From assembly GCF_002699855.1 (NCBI RefSeq), contig NZ_LKBW01000260.1:1-44639 (forward strand): a stretch of 44,639 nt of DNA, written 5' to 3'. A program made the translations under genes and the position numbers. Source of the stretch: Pseudomonas amygdali (GTDB taxonomy: Bacteria; Pseudomonadota; Gammaproteobacteria; Pseudomonadales; Pseudomonadaceae). Under the pieces are notes generated by a model. It ran no database searches, was not told where the DNA came from, and saw only the letters and a list, made by a program, of their open reading frames with translations. Shown piece after piece: positions 29,901 to 38,328 of this stretch. Position 1 is the first letter of the stretch. The number at the start of each line of letters is the position of its first letter.

Positions 29901-31092
29901 GATGCTGCGGCAGGCTGATAAACGGCAGTTCATCGGTTGAGAAAGACGCCAGCAGCGGCTGATCGTCTTCCAGGCACCAGCGGGCCACACCGGCAGGCAG
30001 CTCGCCCAGCGCGGCAAACAGCGCACGGTCGCTCAACAGCAGGCCGACGCCGCTGTCTTCGATCATGTAGTGCAGGCGTTCCAACGGATATTCCGGGTCC
30101 AGTGGCACGTAGGCACCACCGGCCTTGAGGATCGCCAGCAGGCCGACAACCATATCCAGCGAACGCGGCAGCGCCAGGCCGACGCGAACCTGCGGGCCGA
30201 CGCCGCGCTGGCGCAGCATTCCGGCCAGTTGGTTGGCGCGGGCGTCCAGCTCGGCGTAGCTCAGGGTTTCCCCGGCAAAGGTCAACGCAGGCGCATCTGC
30301 GCGCAGCCGGGCCTGCTCGGCGAACAGGCTGTGAATGCACTGATCAAGTCGTTGTTCGCCGGCTTCGACGCCCAGGCTGTCGAGCAACTGCTGACGCTCG
30401 TCGTCCTGCAGCAGCGGCAGTTCACTCAGGCGCTGTTGCGGGTCGGCGAGCAGTGCTTGTAGCAGGTTCAGCCAGTGCCCGGCCATTTGCGCGATGCGCG
30501 GCTCGTCGAACAGATCGGTGCTGTAGGTCAGGCAGCAACCCAAGCGGTGATCCAGCTCAGTGACCTCCAGGTTGAGGTCGAATTTAGTGGCACGCGCATC
30601 GTTGACCAGATAGTCAACGGTCATGCCCGCCAGCTCGCGACTTTGCTGGAATTCCCAGCGCTGCACGTTGCACATCACCTGGAACAGCGGGTTGTAGGCC
30701 GCGCTGCGTGGCGGTTGCAGGGCTTCGACCAGATGATCGAACGGCAGGTCCTGATGCGACTGGCCTTCAATGACGGTGTGACGAACCTGTTCAAACAGCT
30801 GCGCAACGCTCATTTGCCCGTCAAGCTGCACGCGCAGCACCTGGGTGTTGAGAAACGCGCCGATCAGCCCTTCGCTTTCCGGACGGATGCGGTTGGCCAC
30901 CGGAGCACCGATGCGCAGGTCATTCTGGCCGCTGTAACGGTAGAGCAGCACCGCCAGTGTGGCGGTCATGGTCATGAACAGGGTCAAGCCATTGCGCGCA
31001 TTGAACGCACGGACTTTAGAGGCCAGCTCGGGATTCAGGTCGAAACGGTACAGTTCGCCCTGATGACTCTGTACCGCTGGGCGTGGCCGGTC
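23902..31092 (-). CDS. pvdL: PvdL chromophore synthetase, 3' part: C(partial)-A-T-E-C-A(Dab)-T
   Basis: This is the remainder of PvdL after an out-of-frame junction with the 5' part. No start codon belongs to it; the frame is open from about 31092 ([14 protein letters not shown]) to the stop at 23902. Order: C domain lacking its first third; A domain (about 30330-28850, residues by eye DAEGIGAVVK); T with GGDS near 28690; E domain with HHLVVDG near 28150; C domain ([12 protein letters not shown] near 27130, HHILIDA near 26720); A domain (about 25780-24250, code DIWELTADDK, as known for diaminobutyrate); T with GGHS near 24090. The A-T-E set should be the D-Tyr module. By comparison with P. 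aeruginosa PvdL, the Glu module before it is missing. No thioesterase domain: the chain passes to PvdI. Confidence 0.9.
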   Translation of the reverse strand, partial: DRPRPAVQSHQGELYRFDLNPELASKVRAFNARNGLTLFMTMTATLAVLLYRYSGQNDLRIGAPVANRIRPESEGLIGAFLNTQVLRVQLDGQMSVAQLFEQVRHTVIEGQSHQDLPFDHLVEALQPPRSAAYNPLFQVMCNVQRWEFQQSRELAGMTVDYLVNDARATKFDLNLEVTELDHRLGCCLTYSTDLFDEPRIAQMAGHWLNLLQALLADPQQRLSELPLLQDDERQQLLDSLGVEAGEQRLDQCIHSLFAEQARLRADAPALTFAGETLSYAELDARANQLAGMLRQRGVGPQVRVGLALPRSLDMVVGLLAILKAGGAYVPLDPEYPLERLHYMIEDSGVGLLLSDRALFAALGELPAGVARWCLEDDQPLLASFSTDELPFISLPQHQAYLIYTSGSTGKPKGVVVSHGEVAMHCQAVIRRFDMQPDDCELHFYSINFDAATERLLVPLLSGARVVLRAQGQWDAEEICTLIRQQQVNILGFTPSYGSQLAQWLATHGQTLPVRMCITGGEALTGEHLQRIRAVFQPELLFNAYGPTETVVMPLASLAPQQLEEGEASVPIGRVVGARVAYILDADLALVPQGASGELYIGGAGLAQGYHQRPGMSAERFVADPFASNGGRLYRTGDLVRQRADGLVEYLGRIDHQVKIRGFRIELGEIETRLLEHEAIRETVVLALDTPSGKQLAGYLVSDVAGQGDEQQAQLRESLKSHLKAQLPDYMVPTHLILLDSMPLTANGKLDRRALPAPDPELNRQHYVAPASELEQQLAAIWCAVLNVEKVGLNDNFFELGGDSILSIQVVSRARQVGIHFSPRDLFQHQSVQTLAAVATASELIQAEQGLLQGASALTPIQHWFFDTPIPERQHWNQSLVLEPLTALDPRLLEQALRALLEQHDALRLSFTGQNGKWQAEHRAVTAETLLIQAQVADMAECAALYADTQRSLDLQNGPLLRALLVDGPQGQQRLLMVIHHLVVDGVSWRVLLDDLQTAYRQLSEATPVRFAAKTSAFRDWAARLQAYAGNESLREELHVWQRQLGGPVAQLPCHNPQGGQQNRHAQTVSVRLDAERTRQLLQQAPSAYRTQVNDLLLTALAQVVCRWSGQPSTLVQLEGHGRETLFDDIDLTRTVGWFTSAYPLRLTPAVAGDAAPGESIKAIKEQLRQVPHKGLGYGVLRYLADSASKAAMQALPVAPITFNYLGQFDQSFASDALFRPLEESAGAAHDPHAPLPNELSIDSQVYGGELLLRWTFSAERYQPAAIEALAQDYLARLQALIAHCLSDGSGGLTPSDFPLADLDQAQLDALPVAATHIEDVYPLTPMQEGMLLHTLLEPGTGLYYMQDRYRINSALDPERFAQAWQAVIARHEALRASFCWDIGETMLQVIHKPGSTPIDYLDWRDVPQDQQEPRLQALLKSEREAGFNLLDQPPFHLRLIRVDEARYWFMMSNHHILIDAWCRSLLMNDFFDIYTALGEGREAQLTPAPRYRDYIGWLQRRGLTQARDWWQDNLRGFERPTPIPSDRPFLREHAGDSGGMVVGDCYTRLDERDGARLRELAQQHQLTVNTFAQAAWALTLRRMSGDRDVVFGVTVAGRPVELPQMQRTVGLFINTIALRVGMPGDDQRCSVRQWLSQLLDSNMQLREYEYLPLVTIQENSELPKGQPLFDSLFVFENAPVEVSVLDRAQSLNATSDSGRTHTNYPLTAVCYPGDDLGLHLSYDQRYFDESTVQNMLGEFKRLLLALIEGFHGDMSELALVSEQERTFLIEGCNQSEHAYPLDKSYVELFEAQVVEHPERIAVSCLDRQLSYAELNIASNRLGHALIEAGVSFDQPVALLAERGVELPGMIIGSFKAGGGYLPLDPALPDSRLSGIIGQSGTPLLVCSAQCLEQGRALLEALPEPTRPQLLVWEIVQQSESAQHNPGRYSAPENLAYVIFTSGSTGLPKGVMVEQRGMLNNQLSKVPYLNLSERDVIAQTASQSFDISVWQFLAAPLFGARVDIVPNDIARDPQALLAHVQAQRISVLESVPSLITGLLAEQQATLDSLRWMLPTGEAMPPELASQWLQRYPQIGLVNAYGPAKCSDDVAFFRVDAASTRSAYLPIGSPTDNNRLYLLDEALDLVPLGAVGELCVAGAGVGRGYVADPSRSVPVFVPHPFGAPGERLYRTGDLARRRKDGVLEYVGRVDHQVKIRGYRIELGEIETRLLEHSAIRETVLLDVDGPLGKVLAAYLVPSAATQDPDALRDELKNHLKASLPDYMVPAHLVILEAMPLTPNGKLDRKALPAPDVSQAQQEYLAPQTEMEQQLATIWADVLKVERVGITDNFFELGGHSLLATQVVTRAQKLLQRNVPLRAMFEFNTVQALAEHLQSLGGAQVDEQKFDRLADLMAELEGL

Positions 31093-33980
31093 AGGCCCTG
31101 GGTTTCATGACGAGGACGGTTGGCACCGGGCACGCCGATGCGAATGTCGGTCTGCCCGCTGTAGCGATGCAACAAGGCCTGGAAGCCCGCCAGCAAGAGC
31201 ATGAACGACGTCGATTGCCAGGCTTGCGCGGTGTTGCGTACGGCGGCGCTCAGCTCGGCACTCAGGCGCAGGCTGTAACGCGAAGCGCTGTGCTGCTGAT
31301 GTGCCGAGCGCGGACGATCAGTGCTCAATTCAAGGGTTGGCTGCTCATTGCCCAGTTGCTGCTTCCAGTAGTCGAGCTGGCGCTCGGCCTCGCCGTTTGC
31401 CAGCCATTCGCGCTGCCATTGGCCATAGTCGGCGTAACGCAGTGGCAGAGGTGCCAGTTCCAGTGGCTGCCCCTGAACAGCCGACGCATAGAGCCGCGAG
31501 AATTCGTCGATCAGCACATTCAGCGACCAGCCATCGGCAATGATGTGGTGCAGCGTGACCAGCAACTGATGCTCTTCCTCGTCCAGTCGCAGCAGCGTAA
31601 CGCGCAGCAACGGGCCGTTTTGCAGATCGAATGGCAGACGCGCCTGCTCTTCACGGATCGCCAGCGCACGCGTCTGGCGTTCGTCGCTCGGCAGGTCGCT
31701 GATATCCAGAGTGTCGAAATGGAACTCACCGGGCGCGTCGATGCGCTGCTGGGCGACACCGTCATGCTCGTAGAAGCGCGTACGCAGCGATTCATGGCGC
31801 TCGATCAGGCGCTGGAAGCTGGTACGCAACGCCGTGGTGTCCAGTTCGCCACGCAGGTACAGACCACCGGGAATGTTGTAGGCGCTGCTTTGCGGGCCAA
31901 GTTGCCAAAGGAACCACAGGCGGTTCTGTGCCAGCGATTGTGGCAGATGCTCGTTGCCCGGCAGGCGGACGATAGCGTTCTGCGTCTGGCTGTCGCCTTG
32001 CGATGCGGCGATTTGAAGCGCTTCGATCTGCGCCGCAAAGGCGGCCAGCGTCGGCGCTTCAAACAGCAGGCGCAGGTTAAGGTCAATGCCCAGTGTTTCA
32101 CGCAAACGGGCCACTACCTGGGTGGCGACGATGGAGTTGCCGCCCAGCAGGAAGAAATGATCGTCGGCGCTGACCTGCTCACATTGCAAATGCTCGCACC
32201 AGACGCTGGCGATCTGCGCTTGCAGGTCCGATCCTGTGCTCAGGGTCCGGTTTTGAAGCGTCGTATCGTTCGCGGGAAACACCGCGTAGCTGTCCAGGCT
32301 GCCATCGGCCAGACGCGTGCGGCAGGCCGAGCGCTGCAACTTGCCGCTGGAGGTTTTGGGCAGAGCGCCCGGATTGAGCAACACCACAACGCTCGGCGCT
32401 TCTTGAAACGCCTCGGCAACGGCCTGGCGAATGATCTTTATCAGCGCCTCGGCGGACAGCATTTTCTGCACGCTGCGGCTCACTTCGGCAGCGATCCCAA
32501 TGCCTTCGCTACCGTCCTGATTGACTGCGAAGGCCGCAATACGGCCTTTGCGTACTACATCGACCTCGCGCTCGACGACTTTCTCGATGTCCTGCGGGTA
32601 CAGGTTGTGGCCACGGACGATCAGCATGTCTTTCAAACGACCGGTGATGTACAACTCGCCATGCCGCTGAAAGCCCAGATCGCCGGTGCGCAGCCAGGTC
32701 TGGCCGTCATGCTTGACGAACGCCTTGGCGGTGGCTTCAGGGTTGCGCCAGTAACCGTGGGCGATGCTCGGCCCGCTGGCCCACACTTCGCCAATACGGT
32801 TTTCGTCCAGCACTTGCAGGGTGGCGGGGTCGGCAATCAATACGCCATGCCCCGGCTGGCCGGTGCCGCAACTCATGACCGGCTGACCGTCGCCCAACTC
32901 TGCCACATTGCGCGCCAGCGCCTGCGCATTCAAACGCAGCGAAGGAATCCCCTTGCCGCGCTTGCCACCCGCCACGTACAGCGTGGCTTCGGCCAGCCCG
33001 TAGGAGGCCATGAAGCTGTCCGGCGTGAAGCCGCAACTGGCGAACTTATCGGCAAACGCATTCAGGCTGTCTTCGCGGATAGGCTCGGAGCCGGAATACG
33101 CCACGCGCCAGCGACTCAGGTCGAGCCGCTCCAGCGCCGAATCACTGACCCGCGCGCTGCACAGCTGGTAGGCAAAGTCGGGCCCGCCGCTGATGGTGCC
33201 GCCGTATTCGCTGATAGCTTCCAGCCAGCGCAATGGCCGCGTGAGGAAGTAAGCCGGGGCCATCAGGATGCACGGAACGCCGCTGAAAATCGGCTGCAAC
33301 AAGCCGCCGATCAGGCCCATGTCGTGGTACAGCGGCAGCCAGCTGACGATCACGTCGTCCGGATTGACGTCGATGCCAAAGCCATGACGAATCAACAGTT
33401 CGTTGGCAACCAGGTTGCCATGGCTGACCTGCACGCCCTTGGGCAAGGCGGTCGAGCCCGAGGTGTATTGCAGGAACGCGATGTCGTCGGCCTGCAATTG
33501 TGGCCCCTGCCAATTGTCGGCAGACGCACTGTTCAGCGTATCGACGCAGAGCAGTTGCGGGGCATCGGCAGCAGCCAGCTCATCCATCTGCAGCAAGGCG
33601 GGCTGCAGGTCGGAACCGGTCAGTACCAGCCGTGGCTCGGCATCGGCGATGATCGACAGCAGCCGTTCCTGATGATGACGACGATTGGATTCCGGCGGGT
33701 AAGCAGGCACCGCAATGACCCCGGCGTACAGGCAGCCGAAAAACGCAGCGACATAGTCCGGCCCACTGTGAAACAGCAGAATTGCCCGATCACCCGGCAC
33801 GGCTTGACGTTGCAGCGCAGCAGCGATGGTCCGCGCGCGCAGGTCCAGGTCACGGTAGGTCAACACCAGCCCCTGGTCTTTCTCGTCGGTGAGGAAACGC
33901 AGCGCCAGCCGATCCGGCGTGTGCAAGGCGCGACGCTGAAGAGCCTGGGCCAGAGTGTCGGGGAGTTCAAACGCATCCAT
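31035..33980 (-). CDS. pvdL: PvdL chromophore synthetase, 5' part: acyl-AMP ligase, carrier, first C domain (truncated)
   Basis: This 981-residue open frame begins PvdL. The first 570 or so residues are a fatty acyl-AMP ligase ([20 protein letters not shown] near residue 173, [18 protein letters not shown] near 435), which loads the myristoyl or similar starter. A carrier domain follows ([14 protein letters not shown], Ser near 612), then a condensation domain ([10 protein letters not shown] near 815) that runs to [12 protein letters not shown]. There the sequence jumps out of frame into another C domain; the last 15 or so residues are not native. The ATG at 33980 is the family start (MDAFELPDT). 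It lies downstream of pvdG on the same strand, with 96 bases between and no PvdS site of its own, so the two are probably co-transcribed. Confidence 0.92.
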   Translation of the reverse strand: MDAFELPDTLAQALQRRALHTPDRLALRFLTDEKDQGLVLTYRDLDLRARTIAAALQRQAVPGDRAILLFHSGPDYVAAFFGCLYAGVIAVPAYPPESNRRHHQERLLSIIADAEPRLVLTGSDLQPALLQMDELAAADAPQLLCVDTLNSASADNWQGPQLQADDIAFLQYTSGSTALPKGVQVSHGNLVANELLIRHGFGIDVNPDDVIVSWLPLYHDMGLIGGLLQPIFSGVPCILMAPAYFLTRPLRWLEAISEYGGTISGGPDFAYQLCSARVSDSALERLDLSRWRVAYSGSEPIREDSLNAFADKFASCGFTPDSFMASYGLAEATLYVAGGKRGKGIPSLRLNAQALARNVAELGDGQPVMSCGTGQPGHGVLIADPATLQVLDENRIGEVWASGPSIAHGYWRNPEATAKAFVKHDGQTWLRTGDLGFQRHGELYITGRLKDMLIVRGHNLYPQDIEKVVEREVDVVRKGRIAAFAVNQDGSEGIGIAAEVSRSVQKMLSAEALIKIIRQAVAEAFQEAPSVVVLLNPGALPKTSSGKLQRSACRTRLADGSLDSYAVFPANDTTLQNRTLSTGSDLQAQIASVWCEHLQCEQVSADDHFFLLGGNSIVATQVVARLRETLGIDLNLRLLFEAPTLAAFAAQIEALQIAASQGDSQTQNAIVRLPGNEHLPQSLAQNRLWFLWQLGPQSSAYNIPGGLYLRGELDTTALRTSFQRLIERHESLRTRFYEHDGVAQQRIDAPGEFHFDTLDISDLPSDERQTRALAIREEQARLPFDLQNGPLLRVTLLRLDEEEHQLLVTLHHIIADGWSLNVLIDEFSRLYASAVQGQPLELAPLPLRYADYGQWQREWLANGEAERQLDYWKQQLGNEQPTLELSTDRPRSAHQQHSASRYSLRLSAELSAAVRNTAQAWQSTSFMLLLAGFQALLHRYSGQTDIRIGVPGANRPRHETQGLTGHAQRYRVIRANCTVST
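31086..31096. other. Deletion or misjoin junction in pvdL
   Basis: On the minus strand, sequence of the first C domain (ending RHETQGL) meets sequence of a later C domain (beginning [11 protein letters not shown]) through a shared CTGA. In an intact C domain DRPRP lies some 60 residues before the RHETQGL position, so the joined points are not homologous and the frame changes. The pvdL span is 10079 nt, about 2.9 kb shorter than the P. aeruginosa gene, close to one C-A-T module. Confidence 0.85.
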
Positions 33981-34076
33981 GATGGAGTTCCTGCTAGATT
34001 CGGCGTGCCAGATAAGATCTGAATTTCAAAAAAAGACACGCGCCCTGCAGAGAGGCCGCGCGCAAGGCAAACAGGG

Positions 34077-34835
34077 TCAACCGGCGGCCCGGTTCATTTG
34101 CCGTGAGGTGCTGTTGCGCCAGCGGGCCAGGTGCTGTTCGCAATAGCGCCGCAGCAGACGGAGCAGCTGTGTTTGCTCGTCGACCAGATAAAAGTGATGG
34201 CCCTCGAACATGTCCAAAGAGAATCCGGTGCGGGTCTCTTCCTGCCAGTCGAGCAGTTCCTCGACGCTGATGCTGTCCTGCTTGCCGCCAAATACATGGA
34301 TCGGCACGCTGAGTGGCTCGCGCACGCCATACACAAAGCTGCCGCAGAGCAGAAAATCGGCGCGCAGGATCGGCAGCATCAACTGCATGAGCTCCTGATT
34401 GGCGATGACGTTTTCGCTGGTGCCCTTGAGCGTGCGCAGCCGGTCGATCAGTTGCGCATCGGTCTTGGCGGCGACGTATTCGCTGACATCGCGGCGCACC
34501 GGACCGGCAGTCGCTGATGCGAACAGCGCCAGCGGTGCGGGCAGACCGCGCTCGCGCAAGGCGTGCGCCAGCTCAAAGGCCAGCAGCCCGCCCAGACTGT
34601 GGCCAAACAACGCATAGGGCTTGTCCAGCTCGGCGCTGATTTCGTCGGCCAGACGGTTGGCCATTTGCACGATATCGGTCTGCAACGCCTCGTCCATACG
34701 CATACCGCGGCCGGGAAGCTCCAGAGGCCGTACGTTCAGCCACTCCGGCAATTTGCGCCGCCAGGGGCTGTAGAACATCGCGCTGGCGCCGGAAAAAGGC
34801 AGGCAGAACAGCGTCAGGCTCACGGACGTACTCAT
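34077..34835 (-). CDS. pvdG: PvdG, type II thioesterase of pyoverdine synthesis
   Basis: This 252-residue alpha/beta-hydrolase of the GrsT type releases misloaded groups from NRPS carrier domains. The nucleophile is S80 in FGHSLGG, with the late Asp/His pair in the VFGGKQDSIS and GHHFYL segments; FCLPFSGASAMFY near the N terminus is the usual oxyanion region. The ATG at 34835 (MSTSVSLTLFCLP) was chosen; the in-frame ATG at 34928 adds 31 unlike residues. It is divergent from pvdS, and a PvdS-type site lies at 34956-34979. Confidence 0.92.
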   Translation of the reverse strand: MSTSVSLTLFCLPFSGASAMFYSPWRRKLPEWLNVRPLELPGRGMRMDEALQTDIVQMANRLADEISAELDKPYALFGHSLGGLLAFELAHALRERGLPAPLALFASATAGPVRRDVSEYVAAKTDAQLIDRLRTLKGTSENVIANQELMQLMLPILRADFLLCGSFVYGVREPLSVPIHVFGGKQDSISVEELLDWQEETRTGFSLDMFEGHHFYLVDEQTQLLRLLRRYCEQHLARWRNSTSRQMNRAAG

Positions 34836-34955
34836 ATCTGAACCGTCCGTCTGTTGGCGCGGATGTGAAAGCGGCGTTGCGCGTGATCGAAGCGCATGGG
34901 GTTCTCCTGAGGTATTCCCTGGCCGCAACCGTGGTCGGGCCTGTCACCAATGAGA

Positions 34956-34979
34956 ACGGATGGCGTCTGCAAATAATTA
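34956..34979 (-). promoter_or_regulatory. Probable PvdS promoter site for pvdG-pvdL
   Basis: Minus-strand reading is TAATT, 16 bases, CGTTC, with the CGT about 120 bases before the pvdG ATG. The 34836-35151 gap between pvdG and pvdS otherwise holds only the pvdS promoter and Fur site. Confidence 0.6.
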
Positions 34980-35050
34980 GTGGAGATGCGCGTCGCGAGA
35001 GCGCGCCTGAAGAGGCCGCACTGTTAAAGTGCGCTGATTGGCTTTCGCAT

Positions 35051-35079
35051 TTGACAATAATTATCATTAAGGCTAATTT
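35051..35079 (+). promoter_or_regulatory. Housekeeping sigma-70 promoter of pvdS
   Basis: TTGACA (35051-35056) and TAATTT (35074-35079) are separated by 17 bases, close to the sigma-70 ideal. The -10 box lies about 72 bases before the pvdS ATG. The spacer is covered by a Fur-box-like sequence. Confidence 0.75.
35053..35071 (+). promoter_or_regulatory. Fur box in the pvdS promoter
   Basis: GACAATAATTATCATTAAG matches the 19-base Fur consensus at 14 positions by eye. It overlaps the -35 box and spacer, so iron-loaded Fur would block RNA polymerase. Fur control of pvdS is established in fluorescent pseudomonads. Confidence 0.75.
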
Positions 35080-35151
35080 GTTGCCCCATGTGACGGCGCT
35101 GCCCCTCCTGCGGCCCTCCCCCTCAATTGTTCAAGCAGCAAGGTGAATTCC

Positions 35152-35688
35152 ATGACGGAACACGTAATCACAAGTAAGTGCGACTCACCATTACTCCAGG
35201 CATTCGTCGACAACTACTTGCTGCTGGTCAAAATCGCGGCGCGCATCGTGGGTTGCCGGTCCCGGGCCGAGGACGTAGTGCAGGACGCCTTTTTCAGACT
35301 GCGCTCGGCACCTCAAGCCACGCTGACTTTCAAGGCCCAGCTCAGTTACCTGTTTCAGATCGTGCGCAATCTGGCCATCGATCATTACCGCAAACAGGCG
35401 CTGGAACAGAAATACACCGGCCCCGAGGCCGAGGGGCTGAATGTGGTCATTCAGGGTGCATCGCCGGAAACCTCGCACATCAACTTCTCCAGCCTGGAGA
35501 AAATTGCCGATGCCCTGACCGAACTGCCGCCCCGCACCCGCTACGCGTTCGAGATGTACCGTCTGCACGACGTGCCACAAAAGGACATCGCCAAGGAACT
35601 GGGTGTGTCGCCGACGCTGGTCAACTTCATGATCCGCGATGCGCTTGTTCATTGCCGCAAGGTCAACGGTGCCAACGCTGAAGCGTGA
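35152..35688 (+). CDS. pvdS: PvdS, ECF iron-starvation sigma factor
   Basis: This 178-residue ECF sigma factor is expected to direct RNA polymerase to the pyoverdine promoters. Region 2 (VDNYLLLVKIAARIVGCRSRAEDVVQDAFFRLRS, then LFQIVRNLAIDHYRKQ) and region 4 (LPPRTRYAFEMYRLHDVPQKDIAKELGVSPTLVNFMIRDA) are complete. The ATG at 35152 follows AAGG by about eight bases; a GTG at 35143 is also in frame. A terminator follows at 35704-35736. In P. syringae the same gene has also been called pbrA. An anti-sigma factor gene is not next to it; in P. aeruginosa the anti-sigma FpvR lies with fpvA, which is not in this window. Confidence 0.95.
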   Translation: MTEHVITSKCDSPLLQAFVDNYLLLVKIAARIVGCRSRAEDVVQDAFFRLRSAPQATLTFKAQLSYLFQIVRNLAIDHYRKQALEQKYTGPEAEGLNVVIQGASPETSHINFSSLEKIADALTELPPRTRYAFEMYRLHDVPQKDIAKELGVSPTLVNFMIRDALVHCRKVNGANAEA

Positions 35689-35703
35689 TAATTCAGAAAG
35701 ACA

Positions 35704-35736
35704 AAAAAATCCGGAGCACTGGCTCCGGATTTTTTG
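35704..35736. terminator. Bidirectional rho-independent terminator between pvdS and the SnoaL-like gene
   Basis: A perfect stem (CCGGAGC / GCTCCGG with an ACTG loop) is extended by an A-run before it and a T-run after it, so it can end transcription from both convergent genes. Confidence 0.9.
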
Positions 35737-35760
35737 TTTCTGCCTTGAATAGACAGTCGA

Positions 35761-36285
35761 TCAGCGGCTGACCTGATATTCAGGCTGTACTTCCGGCATG
35801 GCCGAAGAGTGGTGGTTGAGAATCTTCCACTCGTTGCCGATGCGGTGGTAAAGGAACGAATAACGCGCCTGTACCTTGGTTTTCTTGCCGCCTGCAGCCG
35901 TCAGAGTGAAGGTGTAGACACCGTTGTCCGCAGCGGCATCAGGCCCCAGACGACGAATCTCACGGTAGTTGATCTCGCCAACCGGTTTAAGCGCCAGGAA
36001 GTGATCGAAGTAGTCGGTGATCTCTGCCGGAGTAGCACGCACCTTGTTGGAGACCGTAGGCTGCAAGACTGCGTCCTGCGCATACAACGAGGCGACTGTC
36101 TTCGAGTTACCGGTCTGCAGGGCCTTGTTCCAACGGTCAAACAGACCGGCGATTTCCTTGTCATTCACATTGCTTGGCGTCTCGGCCACCATGCGGTAGG
36201 TGTAGCCGGACGGCTCGGCAGCAGCCTGAACCATCGGTGCACTCACAGCCAGCAACAGGGCCAGGGCGGTCAATTTAGTTTTCAT
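35761..36285 (-). CDS. Secreted SnoaL/DUF4440-like protein (SgcJ/EcaC family)
   Basis: This 174-residue protein has a signal peptide (LTALALLLAVSAPMVQAAA, cleavage near residue 22) and a cone-shaped NTF2-like domain: IAGLFDRWNKALQTGNSKTVASLYAQDAVLQPT, then the strand pair ending YSFLYHRIGNEWKILNHHSS. This family (SgcJ/EcaC, CaMKII-association-like) has no single known reaction; members bind small molecules in a central pocket. The ATG at 36285 is preceded by GGAGAG. It converges on pvdS across a shared terminator and has no visible PvdS site, so a link to pyoverdine is not supported by sequence. Confidence 0.85.
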   Translation of the reverse strand: MKTKLTALALLLAVSAPMVQAAAEPSGYTYRMVAETPSNVNDKEIAGLFDRWNKALQTGNSKTVASLYAQDAVLQPTVSNKVRATPAEITDYFDHFLALKPVGEINYREIRRLGPDAAADNGVYTFTLTAAGGKKTKVQARYSFLYHRIGNEWKILNHHSSAMPEVQPEYQVSR

Positions 36286-36441
36286 CGCTACTCTCCTACG
36301 GGGTATCTGTTCAGGGATTCAGTGAGTGCCACTTTGCCCTCCCCGCCACTGCGCGCCATCGGCCAACCGGGGTTAACTGTGTATGCCAATCGGCAGATAG
36401 GCTTTATCTCCTGATAAAGTTCTAATAGCGTCACTTCCGTT

Positions 36442-36457
36442 ATGCCCGCGCGGGCAT
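36442..36457. promoter_or_regulatory. Perfect 16-bp palindrome before the sensor kinase gene
   Basis: ATGCCCGCGCGGGCAT is a perfect inverted repeat ending 21 bases before the kinase ATG, in the 193-bp divergent gap. It could be an operator for a dimeric regulator or an mRNA hairpin just above the ribosome site. Its function is unknown. Confidence 0.4.
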
Positions 36458-36478
36458 CCACCCTCGCTGGAGCTCCCC

Positions 36479-37663
36479 ATGCAAAGCCCCCCCCATGACC
36501 CGGCAAGCGCGCTGGCAATCCGCAATCAGTATCGCCAGTCGCAAAGCCGCGCTGCTCGCCTGCGTCTGTTAGTGGATACCGGTCAGGAGCTGACCCAATT
36601 ACCTCCCGAGGCCATGCGCCAGAGAGTGCTGCAGCGCGCCTGCGCATTCGTCGCCATGGACCATGGCCTGCTGCTGGAATGGGGCACCGACAACAATGTG
36701 CAGACCACCGCCAGCCATGGCAATGCCGACCGCCTGAGTACCATTGAAACAGTTGCCGACCCGCTGGCCATCGGCCCGCAATGGCTGGAGCGCAGCGGTC
36801 CCGACTTGCCTTGTGTGCTGTTATTGCCGTTGCGTGGTGCCGACGAAGGCTGTTTCGGCACCTTGATGCTGGCCAACAGCGTAGGCATCAATGCCCCGGA
36901 CAATGAGGACATCGAGTCCCTGCAACTGCTGGCAACGTTGCTGGCGGCACATCTGGAAAACAATCGACTGCTTGAAGCACTGGTCGTCAGAGAGCGCACC
37001 ATGTCCGAACTGGTCCGCCAGTTGTTCACCGCTCAGGAAGACGAACGCAAACGCATGGCCTACGACCTGCACGACGGGCTGGCCCAGACACTCGCCGGTC
37101 TGCACCAGCGACTGCAGGGTTTTGCCGGTCGCTGTCCGGAACTGCCTGAGCCGCTGGATGCCGACCTGCAAGCCATTCTCAAGCTGGCGCAGCACTGCGT
37201 CGGTGAAGGTCGGCAGTTGATCAGCGGTCTGCGACCCAGCGTGCTGGATGATTTCGGGCTGTTGCAGGCAGTCGACAAGGAAGCCGACCGGCTGCGTGAA
37301 GCGGGCATTGCCGTGCAGTGGACGTCGCGTTCCCAGGCACGCTTGCCCAGCCACCTGGAAATTGCGTTATTCCGCATCGCTCAGGAAGGCATCAACAATG
37401 TCTTCAAACACGCCGGTGCCAGCCGCGTAGAATTGGCGCTGGAACTGAGTAACGACAATGTTTCACTAAGCCTGGAAGACAACGGCCGGGGCTTCATCAC
37501 CGAAAAGCCGCGTAACGGCAGTAGCGTTCAAAAGCTGGGCCTGGTGGCCATGCAGGAACGCGCCAGCCTTCTGGGCGGTCGCCTGACCTGCTTCAGCCGC
37601 CTTGAGCGCGGCACCCGGCTGCGCGCCATCGTCCCTTTTACCGCAGACAAGGCAACAACATGA
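36479..37663 (+). CDS. Cytosolic sensor histidine kinase, GAF plus HisKA_3 (NarX/DegS type)
   Basis: This 394-residue kinase has no membrane helix. Residues 25-165 resemble a GAF sensor domain. The dimerisation and phosphorylation region is ERKRMAYDLHDGLAQ with H198, followed by an HATPase_c domain (N box FRIAQEGINNVFKHA, EDNGRGF, then LGLVAMQERASLLGGRL). HisKA_3 kinases pair with LuxR-type regulators, and one starts on the overlapping ATGA at 37660. The signal is unknown. First of four coupled signalling genes. Confidence 0.88.
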   Translation: MQSPPHDPASALAIRNQYRQSQSRAARLRLLVDTGQELTQLPPEAMRQRVLQRACAFVAMDHGLLLEWGTDNNVQTTASHGNADRLSTIETVADPLAIGPQWLERSGPDLPCVLLLPLRGADEGCFGTLMLANSVGINAPDNEDIESLQLLATLLAAHLENNRLLEALVVRERTMSELVRQLFTAQEDERKRMAYDLHDGLAQTLAGLHQRLQGFAGRCPELPEPLDADLQAILKLAQHCVGEGRQLISGLRPSVLDDFGLLQAVDKEADRLREAGIAVQWTSRSQARLPSHLEIALFRIAQEGINNVFKHAGASRVELALELSNDNVSLSLEDNGRGFITEKPRNGSSVQKLGLVAMQERASLLGGRLTCFSRLERGTRLRAIVPFTADKATT

Positions 37664-38328
37664 CTGACACTGTGCGACTGGTTTTGGCGGACGATCATGA
37701 AGTGACCCGCACCGGGTTCGTCTCGCTGCTGGCGGGGCATCCGGAATTCGAAGTGGTCGGCCAGGCCGCAGACGGCCAGCAAGCCATCGACCTGTGCCAG
37801 GAACTGCAACCGGACATCGCAATTCTCGACATTCGCATGCCAGTGCTCAACGGACTGGGCGCTGCGCGAATTCTCCAGCAGCGCATGCCGGACCTGAAAG
37901 TGGTGATTTTCACCATGGACGACAGCACTGATCATCTGGAAGCCGCGATCAGCGCGGGGGCGGTGGGCTATCTGCTCAAGGACGCCAGTCGCGACGAAGT
38001 AATTGCCGGCTTGCAACGTGTGGCCCGTGGCGAAGAAGCCTTGAACAGCACCGTCAGTGCGCGCCTGCTGCGGCGCATGACCGAGCGCAACACCAGTGGC
38101 GCAGCCCTGCCGGAATCCCTCACACCTCGCGAACGTCAGGTACTGGGACTGGTGGCGGGCGGCTTCAGCAATCGTGAAATCGGCGAAAAACTCGGTATTA
38201 CTACCGGCACCGCCAAGGCACACGTGGAAAAGGTCATCGGCAAACTGGGTGCCTCGGACCGTACTCAGGCCGCCGTGCGTGGCGTGGCGCTGGGCCTGGT
38301 GAGCCAGTCGACGAGCGAGTGGCGATGA
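37660..38328 (+). CDS. NarL/LuxR-family DNA-binding response regulator
   Basis: This 222-residue regulator has a receiver domain with D11, D12, phospho-acceptor D57 (ILDIRMP) and the Lys of YLLKDAS. A GerE-type helix-turn-helix follows (LTPRERQVLGLVAGGFSNREIGEKLGITTGTAKAHVEKV). It is the obvious partner of the kinase whose stop overlaps its start. Targets are not shown by the sequence. The next gene's ATG at 38325 overlaps its stop. Confidence 0.92.
   Translation: MTDTVRLVLADDHEVTRTGFVSLLAGHPEFEVVGQAADGQQAIDLCQELQPDIAILDIRMPVLNGLGAARILQQRMPDLKVVIFTMDDSTDHLEAAISAGAVGYLLKDASRDEVIAGLQRVARGEEALNSTVSARLLRRMTERNTSGAALPESLTPRERQVLGLVAGGFSNREIGEKLGITTGTAKAHVEKVIGKLGASDRTQAAVRGVALGLVSQSTSEWR

Noticed and set aside
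31083..34022. A 979-codon plus-strand open frame opposite pvdL
   Set aside because: It mirrors the pvdL coding strand and has no family features; long antisense frames are usual opposite high-GC NRPS genes. The same applies to plus-strand frames at 498-2060, 3904-5100, 6520-7941, 8722-10005, 12208-13377, 26161-27423 and 28609-29940.
34865..35146. A 93-codon plus-strand frame before pvdS
   Set aside because: It covers the pvdS promoter and Fur box and the pvdG promoter, has no ribosome site, and shows no known domain.
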